NCBI GenBank assembly: GCA_964587815.1
Contig: CAZPMH010000010.1
Location: forward strand, 1 to 64,000
Direction of reading: 5' to 3'
DNA from: UBA1672 sp964587815
Lineage (GTDB): Bacteria; Pseudomonadota; Alphaproteobacteria; Micavibrionales; Micavibrionaceae
DNA length: 64,000 nt
This document shows positions 7,543 through 17,014 of this stretch, in pieces. Position numbers and translations under genes: made by a program. A model generated the notes under the pieces. It saw nothing but the letters and a program-made list of their open reading frames with translations. It was not told the origin of the DNA and did no database searches. How positions within the stretch are numbered: the stretch's first letter is position 1; every line of letters starts with the position of its first letter.

Positions 7543-10500
7543 CTAGTCCCTCTCCTCTTCAAGGCGTTGGGCGACTGCATTGGGAGAGGTTGTATTGCGC
7601 GCGATCAGGCTGTAGGTGGCGGGCACGATATACATGGTGAACACGGTTGCGGCAAAGACGCCGAATAAGACGACAATACCGATTGATATGCGGGTTTCCG
7701 CACCTGCACCGCTGGAGAGGATAAGCGGGATTGTGCCTGCGATTGTTGTCAGACCTGTCATGAGAATCGGGCGGAAGCGAATTTCTGAGGCTTCGATCAA
7801 AGCGCGTGAGAATTCCATGCCCTCGTCACGGAGCTGGTTTGCGAATTCAACGATTAGAATTCCGTTTTTCGCCGCCAGGCCGACCAGCATAATCAGGCCG
7901 ATTTGCGAGTAGATGTTCAGCGTGCCATCGAAGATATACAGGCCGAGTAAGCCGCCGCCTGTTGCGAGCGGAACGGTGAGCATGATGATGAGCGGGTGGA
8001 TGTAGCTCTCAAACTGTGCGGCGAGGACGAGGAATACGACAGCAAGACCAAGGGCGAAAACGAAGATAATCGAACTTCCCGATGTTACGAAATCGCGGCT
8101 TTCGCCCTTATAATCGATGACGACTTCATCGGGCAGGTGTTCGCGTGCAAGATTTTCGAGGTGGTTTAGCGCTTCGCCAAGGGTATAGCCGTCTTCCAAA
8201 TTGGCTTCCAATGTGATGGCGCGGATGCGGTTATAACGTGAGAGCGTTTCGGCCGCGCCGTATTCATTGATCTCCACCAGATTTGAGAGCGGGATCAGAT
8301 TTCCTGTGCGGAGCGAACGCACATAGATGCTTTCAATGTCGGTGAAAGAGCGTTGCTTGGCGCGCTCCCCTTCGACGATAACGTCATATTCTTCGCCATC
8401 CTCGAGATAGGTTGTAATGTTTTTACCGCCCATCAGTGTTTCTAATGTCAGGCCGATTTCTTCGATTGTTACACCGAGGTCGGCGGCGCGTTCGTATTTG
8501 ACGTTAAAATCGATTTGCGGGCGCGTTTCTTTGTAATCGCTGTCTAAGCCTTTGAAGCCCGGATTATCTTCTTCGACTTTTTCCAAAAGGATGTCACGCC
8601 ATTCAGCCAGCTTTTCGTATGTTGGGCCACCGATCACGAATTGTACCGGTTTTTGTACCCCTCCACCGATGCCTTGGCGCATAATCGGGAAGGCACGCAC
8701 ACCCGGCAGATCGGAGAGTTTGCCGCGCACCTCGTCCATGACGTCAAAAGCGGATCGGCGCTTTGACCAGTCTTCCATAATCACGATGACAAAGCCTGAG
8801 TTGAAATTTTCGATATTGCCGAAACCACGAGGGGCGCGGATAAGTAAGCGTTTGAATTCTCCCTTTTCAACGTACGGCATCAAACGCTCTTCGATAATAT
8901 CCATATATTCTTTGATATAGCTGAAACTTGCACCTTCAGGGCCGTTGACCAGAACGAAAAATGCGCCGCGGTCTTCTTTGGGGCTGAATTCTTCGGTGAC
9001 ATTGTTATAGAGCCAAGCCGTGCCGCCGATCAGAAGCGCGAAAATCACCATAACGATGACAGGTGCGCGCAAAGCCAGCTTTAGGGATTTCATATAAACA
9101 TCTCTGAGCAAATCAAATGCGGCTTCGATTTTGCGCAGGACGACGTTGCGGCGTTCTTTTTCTCCGTCTTCGGCCTCTTTCAAGATTTTCGAGGCCAGAA
9201 CGGGCACGAGGGTTAAGGCGACAAGCGATGAAAATGCCACAGCGGCTGCGATTGTCAGGGCGAATTCGGTAAACAGGCGACCGATATCTCCTTCTAAAAA
9301 CGTAATCGGCACAAAGACGGAGATCAGCACAAGCGTCGTGGCGACAACGGCAAAACCGACCTGACGCGCGCCCTTATACGCTGCGACGAGCGGGGTTTCG
9401 CCTTTTTCCTGAATACGGCGGACGATGTTTTCCAGCATGACGATTGCGTCATCGACAACCAAGCCGATCGCCAGAACCAAGGCGAGGAGTGTCAGAAGAT
9501 TGATGGAAAAGCCAAGGGCGAAAATGACAATAAAAGATGCGATAATCGAAACAGGAACCGTGACCGCGGGAATAAGCATCGCGCGTACGCTGCCCAGAAA
9601 GATATAGATGACAAACACCACACAAGCGATGGCGATAAACAATGTTTTATACACCTCAGCGATGGAAGCTTTGATGAAGACGGCGGCATCATAGCTTTGT
9701 GAAATCATCATGCCTTCGGGCAGGTTTTTTTGCAGCTTTTCGGTGAGTTCTTTTGTGGCATCTGATACATCAATCGTGTTGGCGGTTGATTGCTTGATTA
9801 CGCCGATTCCGACCATCGGCACGCCGTTTCCGCGGAACATGATGCGGTCTTCTTCAACGCCTTTTTCAATGCGTGCGATATCGCCGAGCCGCACGAGATA
9901 ACCGCTTTCGCCTTGGCTAAGGACGATTTTTGCGAAATCTTGCGGGTCTTTAAAGCTGCGCTCTACGCGTGCTTTGAAAATGCGCTGATCTGATTGCAAG
10001 CTACCTGCGGGCAGTTCGACATTTTCCGCACGTAGGGTGCGTTCAACATCGCTGATTGTCAGGTTACGTGCGGCGAGAGCTTCGCGGTCAATCCATATGC
10101 GCATGGCGTAGCGCAGACCGCCGCCGACACGAATGCGCGCGACACCGTCAAGTGCGGAATATTGGTCGACCAAGTATCGTTCGGCATAGTCGGTCAGTTC
10201 GGAAACGCTTAATTTATCGCTGGAGAGGTTTTGCCAGATGATGACATCATCGTTACTGTCGACTTTTTGAACTTCGGGCGGCTCGGCCTCTTCGGGCAGG
10301 TTGTCCTGAATGCCTGAGATACGGTCGCGCACGTCGTTCGCGGCTTCGTTTACATCCTGATTGACGGAAAATTCGATTGTGACGTTTGCCTGCCCGTCCT
10401 GTGAGGATGATTGAATGAATTCAATACCCTCCACGCCCGCGATGCGTTCTTCGATTAATTGAGTGACGCGGGTTTCGACGATGTTTGCGGGCGCGCCGGG

Positions 10501-10653
10501 GTATTCAACCTCTACGGTGACGATGGGCGGGTCGATGTCGGGGTATTCGCGCAGCGAGAGGCGGTCGAATGAGACGAGGCCGAATGCGATCAGCAGCAGT
10601 GAAATCACGCTGGCGAAAACAGGGCGTTTAACGGAGATATCGGAGATGATCAT
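7543..10653 (-). CDS. RND efflux transporter, HAE1 (AcrB/MexB) family
   Basis: A 1036-residue inner-membrane proton-driven exporter, the usual length for hydrophobe/amphiphile RND pumps. The N-terminus (MIISDISVKRPVFASVIS) forms TM1, followed by a large periplasmic porter domain, TMs 2-6 with the proton-relay aspartate pair in LAIGLVVDDAIVMLEN near residue 405, a second periplasmic domain, and the final TM block. Its ATG overlaps the stop of the adaptor gene by four bases, so the two form one operon. No outer-membrane channel gene is adjacent, so a TolC-type partner must be encoded elsewhere. Substrates cannot be read from the sequence. Confidence 0.94.
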   Translation of the reverse strand: MIISDISVKRPVFASVISLLLIAFGLVSFDRLSLREYPDIDPPIVTVEVEYPGAPANIVETRVTQLIEERIAGVEGIEFIQSSSQDGQANVTIEFSVNQDVNEAANDVRDRISGIQDNLPEEAEPPEVQKVDSNDDVIIWQNLSSDKLSVSELTDYAERYLVDQYSALDGVARIRVGGGLRYAMRIWIDREALAARNLTISDVERTLRAENVELPAGSLQSDQRIFKARVERSFKDPQDFAKIVLSQGESGYLVRLGDIARIEKGVEEDRIMFRGNGVPMVGIGVIKQSTANTIDVSDATKELTEKLQKNLPEGMMISQSYDAAVFIKASIAEVYKTLFIAIACVVFVIYIFLGSVRAMLIPAVTVPVSIIASFIVIFALGFSINLLTLLALVLAIGLVVDDAIVMLENIVRRIQEKGETPLVAAYKGARQVGFAVVATTLVLISVFVPITFLEGDIGRLFTEFALTIAAAVAFSSLVALTLVPVLASKILKEAEDGEKERRNVVLRKIEAAFDLLRDVYMKSLKLALRAPVIVMVIFALLIGGTAWLYNNVTEEFSPKEDRGAFFVLVNGPEGASFSYIKEYMDIIEERLMPYVEKGEFKRLLIRAPRGFGNIENFNSGFVIVIMEDWSKRRSAFDVMDEVRGKLSDLPGVRAFPIMRQGIGGGVQKPVQFVIGGPTYEKLAEWRDILLEKVEEDNPGFKGLDSDYKETRPQIDFNVKYERAADLGVTIEEIGLTLETLMGGKNITTYLEDGEEYDVIVEGERAKQRSFTDIESIYVRSLRTGNLIPLSNLVEINEYGAAETLSRYNRIRAITLEANLEDGYTLGEALNHLENLAREHLPDEVVIDYKGESRDFVTSGSSIIFVFALGLAVVFLVLAAQFESYIHPLIIMLTVPLATGGGLLGLYIFDGTLNIYSQIGLIMLVGLAAKNGILIVEFANQLRDEGMEFSRALIEASEIRFRPILMTGLTTIAGTIPLILSSGAGAETRISIGIVVLFGVFAATVFTMYIVPATYSLIARNTTSPNAVAQRLEEERD

Positions 10654-11762
10654 TTGGATTTTTCGCCTTCGTTTTTGCCCGTATTTTCAGCTGAGTTCTT
10701 CCCTTGCAAGCTGTCCTTGAGGGAGTCATTTTCCCCTTCGATATCGGTGATTGAAACAGCCGCGCCCGGGCGAACGCGCAGCACGCCATGGGTGACAATT
10801 TTCTCACCTATTTTCAGGCCATCCAGTATTTCCGCCTTACCATATGTGCGGCCGCCGAGTTTGACATCTCGGCGTTCGGCGCTTTGTTTGCCGTCTGCCT
10901 CATTAATCACAAAGACGTAGTTTTTAAAGCCGTCAGAGATGATTGATTCCTCAGGGATGACGATGGCTTCGCGCGGATTTTTCAGGACTGTGACCTGCAT
11001 CAGCAAGCCCGGCTTTAACAGCCTGTCATCATTGTTGATTAAAGCGCGCGCGCCGATGGAACGGGTGACGGGATCGATACGGCTTTCAACGTTGGAGATT
11101 TCGCCTTCGAAGGTTTTGTCGGGGTAGGCCTCGCTCGTGGCCTTGATTTTTAGACCCGTTTTCATAGAGGCGAGAAAGATTTCAGGCACGGAAAAATCGA
11201 GCTTCATCACGCTGTCATCGTCGATGGTGGTGATGCGTGTGCCCGGCTGTGCCAGAGCGCCGACGCTGATATTGCGCAGGCCGAGCACGCCGTCAAACGG
11301 GGCGCGGATAATGCGTTGATCGATGCGGGATTTGATTGCCTGAATGCGTGCCTTGGCGGCCTCCAGCTCTTGCGCGTTTTCATCGAGCAGAGATTCGGAT
11401 GCCGCGCGTTGGTTGACCAGCGGGCGCAGGCGGTTGACCTGACGTTGCGCCTCGTTGGCGAAAGATTGCTGCTCCGCCATTTCGGCGCGTTCTTCATCCG
11501 CATCCATTTCGACCAGAATATCGCCCTTTTTCACGCGCTGATTGTCGGTGAATAAGATTTTGGTTACGATTTCGGTGACGGAGGATGTCAACTCTACGCC
11601 CTCGTTCGCGCGCAGGGTTCCCAGTGCCTCGACCTCGTCCGCGTAGTTTTGTTTTTCCACGATTGTTACGATGACGGGAGTGGCGTTTTGAGCATTTGTT
11701 TTAAGCGGAGAGAGCAGAATAAGCGCCGCGAGAGCGGGGAGGAGAAATCTGATCGGGCGCAT
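10650..11762 (-). CDS. RND periplasmic adaptor (membrane fusion protein)
   Basis: A 370-residue adaptor that links the RND pump to an outer-membrane channel. Residues 1-24 are a signal peptide ending KTNA. A split lipoyl domain follows (EALGTLRANEGVEL and APFDGVLGLRNISVGALAQPG), with a helical hairpin between the halves, a beta-barrel region, and a membrane-proximal domain containing VLRVRPGAAV. The tail (about 345-370) is rich in charged residues. It is the first gene of the adaptor-pump operon, and a near-perfect inverted repeat stands in its promoter region. Confidence 0.92.
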   Translation of the reverse strand: MRPIRFLLPALAALILLSPLKTNAQNATPVIVTIVEKQNYADEVEALGTLRANEGVELTSSVTEIVTKILFTDNQRVKKGDILVEMDADEERAEMAEQQSFANEAQRQVNRLRPLVNQRAASESLLDENAQELEAAKARIQAIKSRIDQRIIRAPFDGVLGLRNISVGALAQPGTRITTIDDDSVMKLDFSVPEIFLASMKTGLKIKATSEAYPDKTFEGEISNVESRIDPVTRSIGARALINNDDRLLKPGLLMQVTVLKNPREAIVIPEESIISDGFKNYVFVINEADGKQSAERRDVKLGGRTYGKAEILDGLKIGEKIVTHGVLRVRPGAAVSITDIEGENDSLKDSLQGKNSAENTGKNEGEKSK

Positions 11763-11786
11763 GTGTGTTCCTTGCCTTGGTGTTTT

Positions 11787-11814
11787 GTATTCGAATGATC
11801 TTACATTCGTATAC
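11787..11814. promoter_or_regulatory. 28-bp inverted repeat upstream of the RND operon (candidate operator)
   Basis: GTATTCGAATG (11787-11797), a six-base spacer, then CATTCGTATAC (11804-11814): ten of eleven base pairs are complementary. It begins 25 bases upstream of the adaptor start codon. Size and symmetry fit a TetR/AcrR-type operator, which often controls RND pumps. No regulator gene is adjacent, so the binding protein is unknown. Confidence 0.55.
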
Positions 11815-11891
11815 CATCGCGAAACGGTTTCATATTCATTATGTTTTTTTCATGTGTTGTAAGACTTTTATAGATTAAGTATTGTTTTTTC

Positions 11892-12437
11892 ATGGAGCTT
11901 ATAATTGGGTTAGCAGGCTGGATCATACAAGATGGGAACTACCCTGATTTTTCAGTTGGTGATAAAAGAGAGTTTGCCTTGGAATTCTATCCTATTTCAA
12001 TAGCAAGCGGTTCACACAAAAGCAGCCTTAGTCATCAAAAATTTAATGTTTATGACTTCAACGCAATCACTGAATATCATGATGGAAAATCTTGTGTTAT
12101 AGACTTTGGTATTAAAGCGTTTCAGGAATACAACGCACCAAAAAACTTAAAAGTTGGCGACCAACTTTCTGGTACTTTAGCTCTTGGAATTGATCCGTAT
12201 TTTTATTTTGAACGTTTAAAATATAAGGATGGTTTTCCAAACATTGCCTACAAATGGGAAATTTTGAGGATCCAAATGGATACTACCCCCCTTATTCAAA
12301 CTTCTCCTGATGGCATTCGTCCTAAAATTCTTGAGCGTGATAAAACTAGAGAATCTTATAAAGACATTCAGCAAACAAACGCTTGGGAAGAAATCAATAC
12401 AAACCCTTTCTATTTTTTACACATAAAAAAGTTATAG
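11892..12437 (+). CDS. Hypothetical protein, AT-rich orphan
   Basis: A 181-residue protein that I do not recognise. It has no signal peptide or membrane segment, and it is rich in aromatic residues (for example DPYFYFERLKYKDGFPNIAY). Codon use is visibly more A/T-rich than in the flanking glmS and RND genes, and there is no clear Shine-Dalgarno before the ATG. It stands alone, divergent from the RND operon and convergent with glmS, whose stop is only five bases away. The composition suggests recent acquisition. A small immunity or accessory protein is one possibility, but nothing in the sequence proves it. Confidence 0.6.
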   Translation: MELIIGLAGWIIQDGNYPDFSVGDKREFALEFYPISIASGSHKSSLSHQKFNVYDFNAITEYHDGKSCVIDFGIKAFQEYNAPKNLKVGDQLSGTLALGIDPYFYFERLKYKDGFPNIAYKWEILRIQMDTTPLIQTSPDGIRPKILERDKTRESYKDIQQTNAWEEINTNPFYFLHIKKL

Positions 12438-12442
12438 TTTTT

Positions 12443-14272
12443 TTACTCCACCGTGACGCTTTTGGCGAGGTTGCGGGGTTGGTCGACGTCTGTGCCTTTG
12501 ATGACGGCGACGTGGTAGGAGAGGAGCTGCACGGGGAGCGCGTATAAAATCGGCGCAACGAAGGGGTGGACGGGGCTCATCGCGACGCTCCAAGTGGATT
12601 GGTCTTTCAGTGCGTGTGCGCCCTTTATGTCAGAGATGAGGAACACCTTCCCACCACGGGCGACCGTTTCCTGAATATTCGAGACGTTTTTCTCAAACAT
12701 CGGGTCGTTTTCGGGGGCGACCACCACCACGGGCACGCTGTCATCGATCAGGGCGATGGGGCCGTGCTTCATTTCTCCGCTGGCGTAGCCTTCGGCATGG
12801 ATGTAGGAGATTTCCTTTAATTTCAGCGCGCCTTCCAGAGCGATGGGGTAGAGGCTGCCGCGGCCGAGATACAACACATCGCGCGCCTCGGCGACGTCTT
12901 TTGCGATGTTCAGGATTTCCTTATCATGGTTGAGGATTTCGGCGGCGATGGTCGGCACGTGGCGCAAGGCGTCGGCCATATCCTGTTCTTTCTCCTCATC
13001 AATTGAGCCTTTTGCCTTTGCCGTGGCGAGCGCGATGCAGGCCAGTGTTGTGATTTGGGTGGTGAAGGCCTTGGTGGAGGCGACGCCGATTTCGGGGCCT
13101 GCAAGCGTGTGCAGAACGAAGTCGGACTCGCGCTCAATCGTGCTTTCGATGGTGTTGACGATGGAAAGGATTTTCTGATTTTGGCGTTTGCAGTATCTTA
13201 GCGCCTCTAACGTGTCCAGTGTTTCACCTGATTGGGAGATGAAGATTGCTACGCCCCCTTCGGGCATTGGCGCTTCGCGGTAACGGAATTCGCTGGCGAC
13301 GTCGATTTCACACGGGATGCGGGCGATTTGTTCGAACCAGTATTTTGCGACCATACAGGCGTAGAACGCCGTTCCGCAGGCGATGAGCGTGAGGCGCGGG
13401 GCGTCGGTGACGGCCTTTAAAATATCATCGGGGATGGAGATTTTACCCGTAGACGCGTTGACGTAGGAGTTTAGCGTTTGCCCGATCACGGCGGGTTGTT
13501 CGTAGATTTCCTTCAGCATGAAGTGGCGATATTCGCCCTTTCCGGTGGCTGCGCCCGATTGTTCGGTGATGCGGATATCGCGGGTGACCTCGTTCAGCTG
13601 CGCGTCGGTAATCTGCACGCTGTCACGCGTTACGATCACGCGGTCGCCATCTTCGAGGAAGCAGATTTTTTTCGTCAGTGGCGCGAGGGCGTAGGAATCA
13701 GAGGCGACGAACATTTCCCCTTCGCCATAGCCGACAGCGAGCGGTGTGCCCTGACGGCAGCCGACCATCACATCATTATGGCCTGCGAAAATCATGACGA
13801 GTGCGTATGCGCCCTCCAGCCTGTCCATGGCCTTGTGCGCGGCGTCGATCGGTTCTGCGCCCTTCTCCATATAATGGCTTACGAGGTGGACGATAACTTC
13901 GGTGTCGGTTTCGGTGGTGAAATTTGCGCCCTGCTCTTCCAGCTCGGCCTTTAGTGATGCGTAATTTTCGATGATGCCGTTATGGACGACCGCGACATGG
14001 TCGGTGGCGTGTGGGTGGGCGTTGCGCTCGTTCGGCAGGCCATGTGTCGCCCAGCGTGTGTGGCCGATGCCGAGTGTGCCCTCCAGCGGGTTTGCCTCTA
14101 GTTTCTCAGCGAGGTTGACCAGTTTACCCTCGGCGCGGCGGCGGTGGATGACGCCATCGGATAAGCAGGCGATCCCCGCAGAATCGTACCCGCGATATTC
14201 AAGGCGTTTTAAGCCTTCGAGTAGAAGCGGTGCAACCTGTTGCTCACCAATAATTCCGAATATTCCGCACAT
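12443..14272 (-). CDS. glmS: Glutamine-fructose-6-phosphate aminotransferase (isomerizing)
   Basis: A 609-residue enzyme that makes glucosamine-6-phosphate from fructose-6-phosphate and glutamine, the first step to UDP-GlcNAc. The N-terminal glutaminase begins MCGIFGIIG with the catalytic Cys as residue 2 (exposed after Met removal), followed by LEYRGYDSAG and GHTRWATHG. Two SIS sugar-isomerase domains follow (FISQSGETLDT, VASTKAFTTQ, YLGRGSLYPIALEGALKLKE), and the protein ends PRNLAKSVTVE as usual. A strong AAAGGAACAGG ribosome site precedes the ATG. It lies 126 bases downstream of glmU on the same strand. No ribozyme-like leader was seen in that gap. Confidence 0.97.
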   Translation of the reverse strand: MCGIFGIIGEQQVAPLLLEGLKRLEYRGYDSAGIACLSDGVIHRRRAEGKLVNLAEKLEANPLEGTLGIGHTRWATHGLPNERNAHPHATDHVAVVHNGIIENYASLKAELEEQGANFTTETDTEVIVHLVSHYMEKGAEPIDAAHKAMDRLEGAYALVMIFAGHNDVMVGCRQGTPLAVGYGEGEMFVASDSYALAPLTKKICFLEDGDRVIVTRDSVQITDAQLNEVTRDIRITEQSGAATGKGEYRHFMLKEIYEQPAVIGQTLNSYVNASTGKISIPDDILKAVTDAPRLTLIACGTAFYACMVAKYWFEQIARIPCEIDVASEFRYREAPMPEGGVAIFISQSGETLDTLEALRYCKRQNQKILSIVNTIESTIERESDFVLHTLAGPEIGVASTKAFTTQITTLACIALATAKAKGSIDEEKEQDMADALRHVPTIAAEILNHDKEILNIAKDVAEARDVLYLGRGSLYPIALEGALKLKEISYIHAEGYASGEMKHGPIALIDDSVPVVVVAPENDPMFEKNVSNIQETVARGGKVFLISDIKGAHALKDQSTWSVAMSPVHPFVAPILYALPVQLLSYHVAVIKGTDVDQPRNLAKSVTVE

Positions 14273-14398
14273 AGAGCCTGTTCCTTTCAGGGAGTGTTTT
14301 TTATCTTGCTTTCAGGGTTTTAGCGCATATTGCCGCGCCGCACAATTCACGAAAGTTTGCAGCGTGTTTCAATGTGCTTGGCGCGGTGGTTAGGGACG

Positions 14399-15883
14399 CT
14401 ATTTTTTATCTTCCGGTTTTGGCTTGGCTTCGGCCTTGCGTTTGCGATAGAGCGTTGCCCAGCCCTGGCGGACTTCTTCGCGGCCACGCTCGACCGAGAG
14501 GGAGTCGGCGGGGACATCGTTGGTGATGGTTGAGCCGGCGGCGATAAACGCCCCGTCATCGAGCGTGAGGGGCGCGATGAGATTCACGTTAGAGCCGACC
14601 ATAACGCCCTTGCCGATGGTGGTTTGGTGTTTTTGGAAGCCGTCATAATTGACCGTGATCGCGCCGCAGCTGAAATTCACATCATCGCCCATGATTGTAT
14701 CGCCGACATAGCCGAGATGGCTGATTTTGCTGCGGTTGCCGATGTGGGATTTTTTGACCTCAACAAAATTTCCGATGCGCACATCTTCGCCGATTTTCGT
14801 GCCCGGTCTGAGCCTTGCGAACGGGCCAACGGTTGTGCCCGCGCCGATATGGCAGTCTTCGAAATGGCAGAAGGCCTTAATATGCACCTTATCGGCGACG
14901 CTGACTTTCGGGCCGAAATAGACGTTCGGTTCGATTAATGTGCCTGCCGCGATTTTCGTGTCGTGATGCAAATAGACTGTGTTCGGGTCTTGCATGATCA
15001 CGCCGTTCTGGATGAAATTATCGCGCATTTTTTGCTGGGCGGTTTGCTCCAGATTGCTGAGGTCGATGCGGGTGTTACAGCCCTGCACTTCGTCGATGTT
15101 GGCGGTGATGGCAACGGCGGTTTTGATTTTTGCCTTCGCGGCGATTTCGGGCAAGTCGGTGATGTAATATTCGCCTTGCGCATTATCATTTTTCAGCTTT
15201 GACAGCCAGCCTTTGATTTTGGAGGCATCGAGACAGAATGCGCCAGTATTAACGATATCGACTTTTTTCTCTGCCGCGCTTGCGTCTTTTTCCTCGCGGA
15301 TGGCGACGAGTTCGGACTTATCGTTCATCAGCAGGCGGCCATAGCCTGTCGGATCGGGGCGTTTCATGCCGAGAACGGCGAGGCCTGTGTTTTTGTCTTT
15401 ATGACGCGCGGCGATCAGGCTGCGGAGGGTTTTTTTCGAGATTAGCGGTGTGTCGCCAAGCAGAACAAGCACATCGCCCTTAAAGCCTTCCAGTGCGGGT
15501 AGAGCGGACTTCAGCGCGCTGCCCGTGCCGTCTTGGGTTTCCTGAATGACGGTATCGTGTGGGGTGACGGCGTCCTTTAATTCAGGCATGCCATTTCCGA
15601 TGACGACAACGATTTTTTCAGGCTTTAGCCCCTCAACCGTTTTGATCAACCAGTTGATCATGGGCAGGCCGAGCAGTTCGTGCATGACTTTCGGCTTTTT
15701 GGATTTCATGCGCGTGCCTTTACCCGCGCCGAGGATGACGACCGCCAAGGGTGTTGGCTTTGGAATTTTGATGTCTTTGGTTTTTGTCGCGGCTTTTTTT
15801 GAGGGTTTAGCGGCTTTCTTTTTTGCCGCTGTCTTTGATGCCGCTTTTTTGGAAGTCGACTTTTTCTTCGTCTCTTTGGCCAT
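14399..15883 (-). CDS. glmU: Bifunctional GlcNAc-1-P uridyltransferase / GlcN-1-P acetyltransferase with Lys/Ala-rich N-terminal tail
   Basis: A 494-residue GlmU, about 40 residues longer than usual. After a tail of lysines, alanines, serines and threonines (residues 1-43), the uridyltransferase starts at LAVVILGAGKGTRMKSKKP (about 47-65) and runs to about 275. The left-handed beta-helix acetyltransferase follows, with GPFARLRPGT, GNFVEVKKS and the catalytic-region HLGYVGD. The enzyme makes UDP-GlcNAc for peptidoglycan and LPS in the cytoplasm. No Met inside the first 50 residues could serve as a normal start. The histone-H1-like tail is odd for this enzyme. It is upstream of glmS on the same strand, so the two UDP-GlcNAc steps are linked. 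Confidence 0.95.
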   Translation of the reverse strand: MAKETKKKSTSKKAASKTAAKKKAAKPSKKAATKTKDIKIPKPTPLAVVILGAGKGTRMKSKKPKVMHELLGLPMINWLIKTVEGLKPEKIVVVIGNGMPELKDAVTPHDTVIQETQDGTGSALKSALPALEGFKGDVLVLLGDTPLISKKTLRSLIAARHKDKNTGLAVLGMKRPDPTGYGRLLMNDKSELVAIREEKDASAAEKKVDIVNTGAFCLDASKIKGWLSKLKNDNAQGEYYITDLPEIAAKAKIKTAVAITANIDEVQGCNTRIDLSNLEQTAQQKMRDNFIQNGVIMQDPNTVYLHHDTKIAAGTLIEPNVYFGPKVSVADKVHIKAFCHFEDCHIGAGTTVGPFARLRPGTKIGEDVRIGNFVEVKKSHIGNRSKISHLGYVGDTIMGDDVNFSCGAITVNYDGFQKHQTTIGKGVMVGSNVNLIAPLTLDDGAFIAAGSTITNDVPADSLSVERGREEVRQGWATLYRKRKAEAKPKPEDKK

Positions 15884-15919
15884 TTTTTACTCTAATCTTG
15901 TGAATTCTTATTGCCTGAC

Positions 15920-17014
15920 TTATCGCCCTGCTTTGACGGTTTTCCCATCAATTTCGTATCGTGTCAAATGCATAAATAATGTGCCGTAGGCTGTTTTTAC
16001 GCGCACGCGTACTGGGACAACAACCGCATAGGGCGCGAGCTGTGCCATCCAGACGGTTGGCATCATGCCGCGTTCACGCCCTTGCTCTTGAATTGAGAGC
16101 CAGCCGCGCGGCTTTGAATACCATTTGCCGCCCTTTGGCTCGACATTGACAAAACATTCCGCTGCGGGACCTGAATAGGCGTTGTATCGAGTTTTTTCCA
16201 ACATGACGTTGCGCACATGGTTGAAGGTCATTTTGAAGCGCCTTTTTCCGTCAAACACATCGTTAGATCCCTGACAGTTTCCGCCGTTTGTTATGTTTTC
16301 CATGACCAAAATGGTTGCCGTTAATGCGTCTGTGGTGTTGTCCGTCAGTTCGGGTTTGGATTCTTCTTTCTTGGGCTTTTTGCCTTTATATTCCTTGATG
16401 AGGAATTCAAAGTTTCCGTTTTTATCGTAGGTGTATGTTTTCACCTCTTCCTCGCCTTGCCAACTGGCGGTGGAGCGATGTTTTTCAGGTATGCGCGCCC
16501 CGTCTTCCTTAGCCCAGCCGTGGGTTTCGAAGGTTCCCGACCATGGCGCGAGTTGCCCAAGCAGGCCGCGGGTTTCTGCGCCGAAGACCATTGAATATCG
16601 CCCGGGCGCGCGATAATCGAGGATCATGTTGGCTTTAACCGCGTGAATACCGCTGGCATAGACGTCGTATTTTAGAACCTGATATTTGTAAGATGCCGGT
16701 TTGTCAGCTTGCTTTGCTTCTGGTTTCGGTTGTGATTTGGTTTCGGCTTTTTCAGCGGAGGGTTTCTCAGGGGATGGTTTTTGAGCAGGCTTTTTTTCAG
16801 GCTGCGGGGTTGTCGCATTTTCTTGCGCAGGATCAGCCTGTTCGATAATAATGCTGCCGTTTTCAGTTTTCACCTTTTGATTGGTAGCATGCGCGTTATG
16901 ATGTGGCAGAAGCGCGAAACAGGCCGCGGCACTAATTATAAAGGCCGAGTGTTTCCACTTTTTCGCCGCCAAGGCCTTCTTTAAACTTTCTAACACCGTC
17001 TGCGTCCCTTTCAT
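15920..17014 (-). CDS. DUF3108 domain-containing secreted protein
   Basis: A protein of about 364 residues. After a long N-region, a signal peptide (hydrophobic SAFIISAAACFALL, ending NAHA) is followed by a Pro/Lys/Glu/Ala-rich linker (about 60-110 of the mature chain) and a DUF3108-type beta domain beginning near YKYQVLKYDVYASGIHAVKA. DUF3108 proteins are periplasmic or envelope proteins of unknown function. I chose the ATG at 17014; another ATG is at 17035, and GTG/TTG codons lie at 16996 and 16972. Whichever is used, the gene overlaps the 3' end of the FemAB-like gene (stop at 16932) by 40-100 bases. It is 36 bases upstream of glmU, so it may be part of that operon. Confidence 0.75.
   Translation of the reverse strand: MKGTQTVLESLKKALAAKKWKHSAFIISAAACFALLPHHNAHATNQKVKTENGSIIIEQADPAQENATTPQPEKKPAQKPSPEKPSAEKAETKSQPKPEAKQADKPASYKYQVLKYDVYASGIHAVKANMILDYRAPGRYSMVFGAETRGLLGQLAPWSGTFETHGWAKEDGARIPEKHRSTASWQGEEEVKTYTYDKNGNFEFLIKEYKGKKPKKEESKPELTDNTTDALTATILVMENITNGGNCQGSNDVFDGKRRFKMTFNHVRNVMLEKTRYNAYSGPAAECFVNVEPKGGKWYSKPRGWLSIQEQGRERGMMPTVWMAQLAPYAVVVPVRVRVKTAYGTLFMHLTRYEIDGKTVKAGR

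Noticed and set aside
13478..13954. Plus-strand open frame of 158 codons inside glmS
   Set aside because: The opposite strand is a complete, conserved GlmS; the frame is a shadow of its codon bias.
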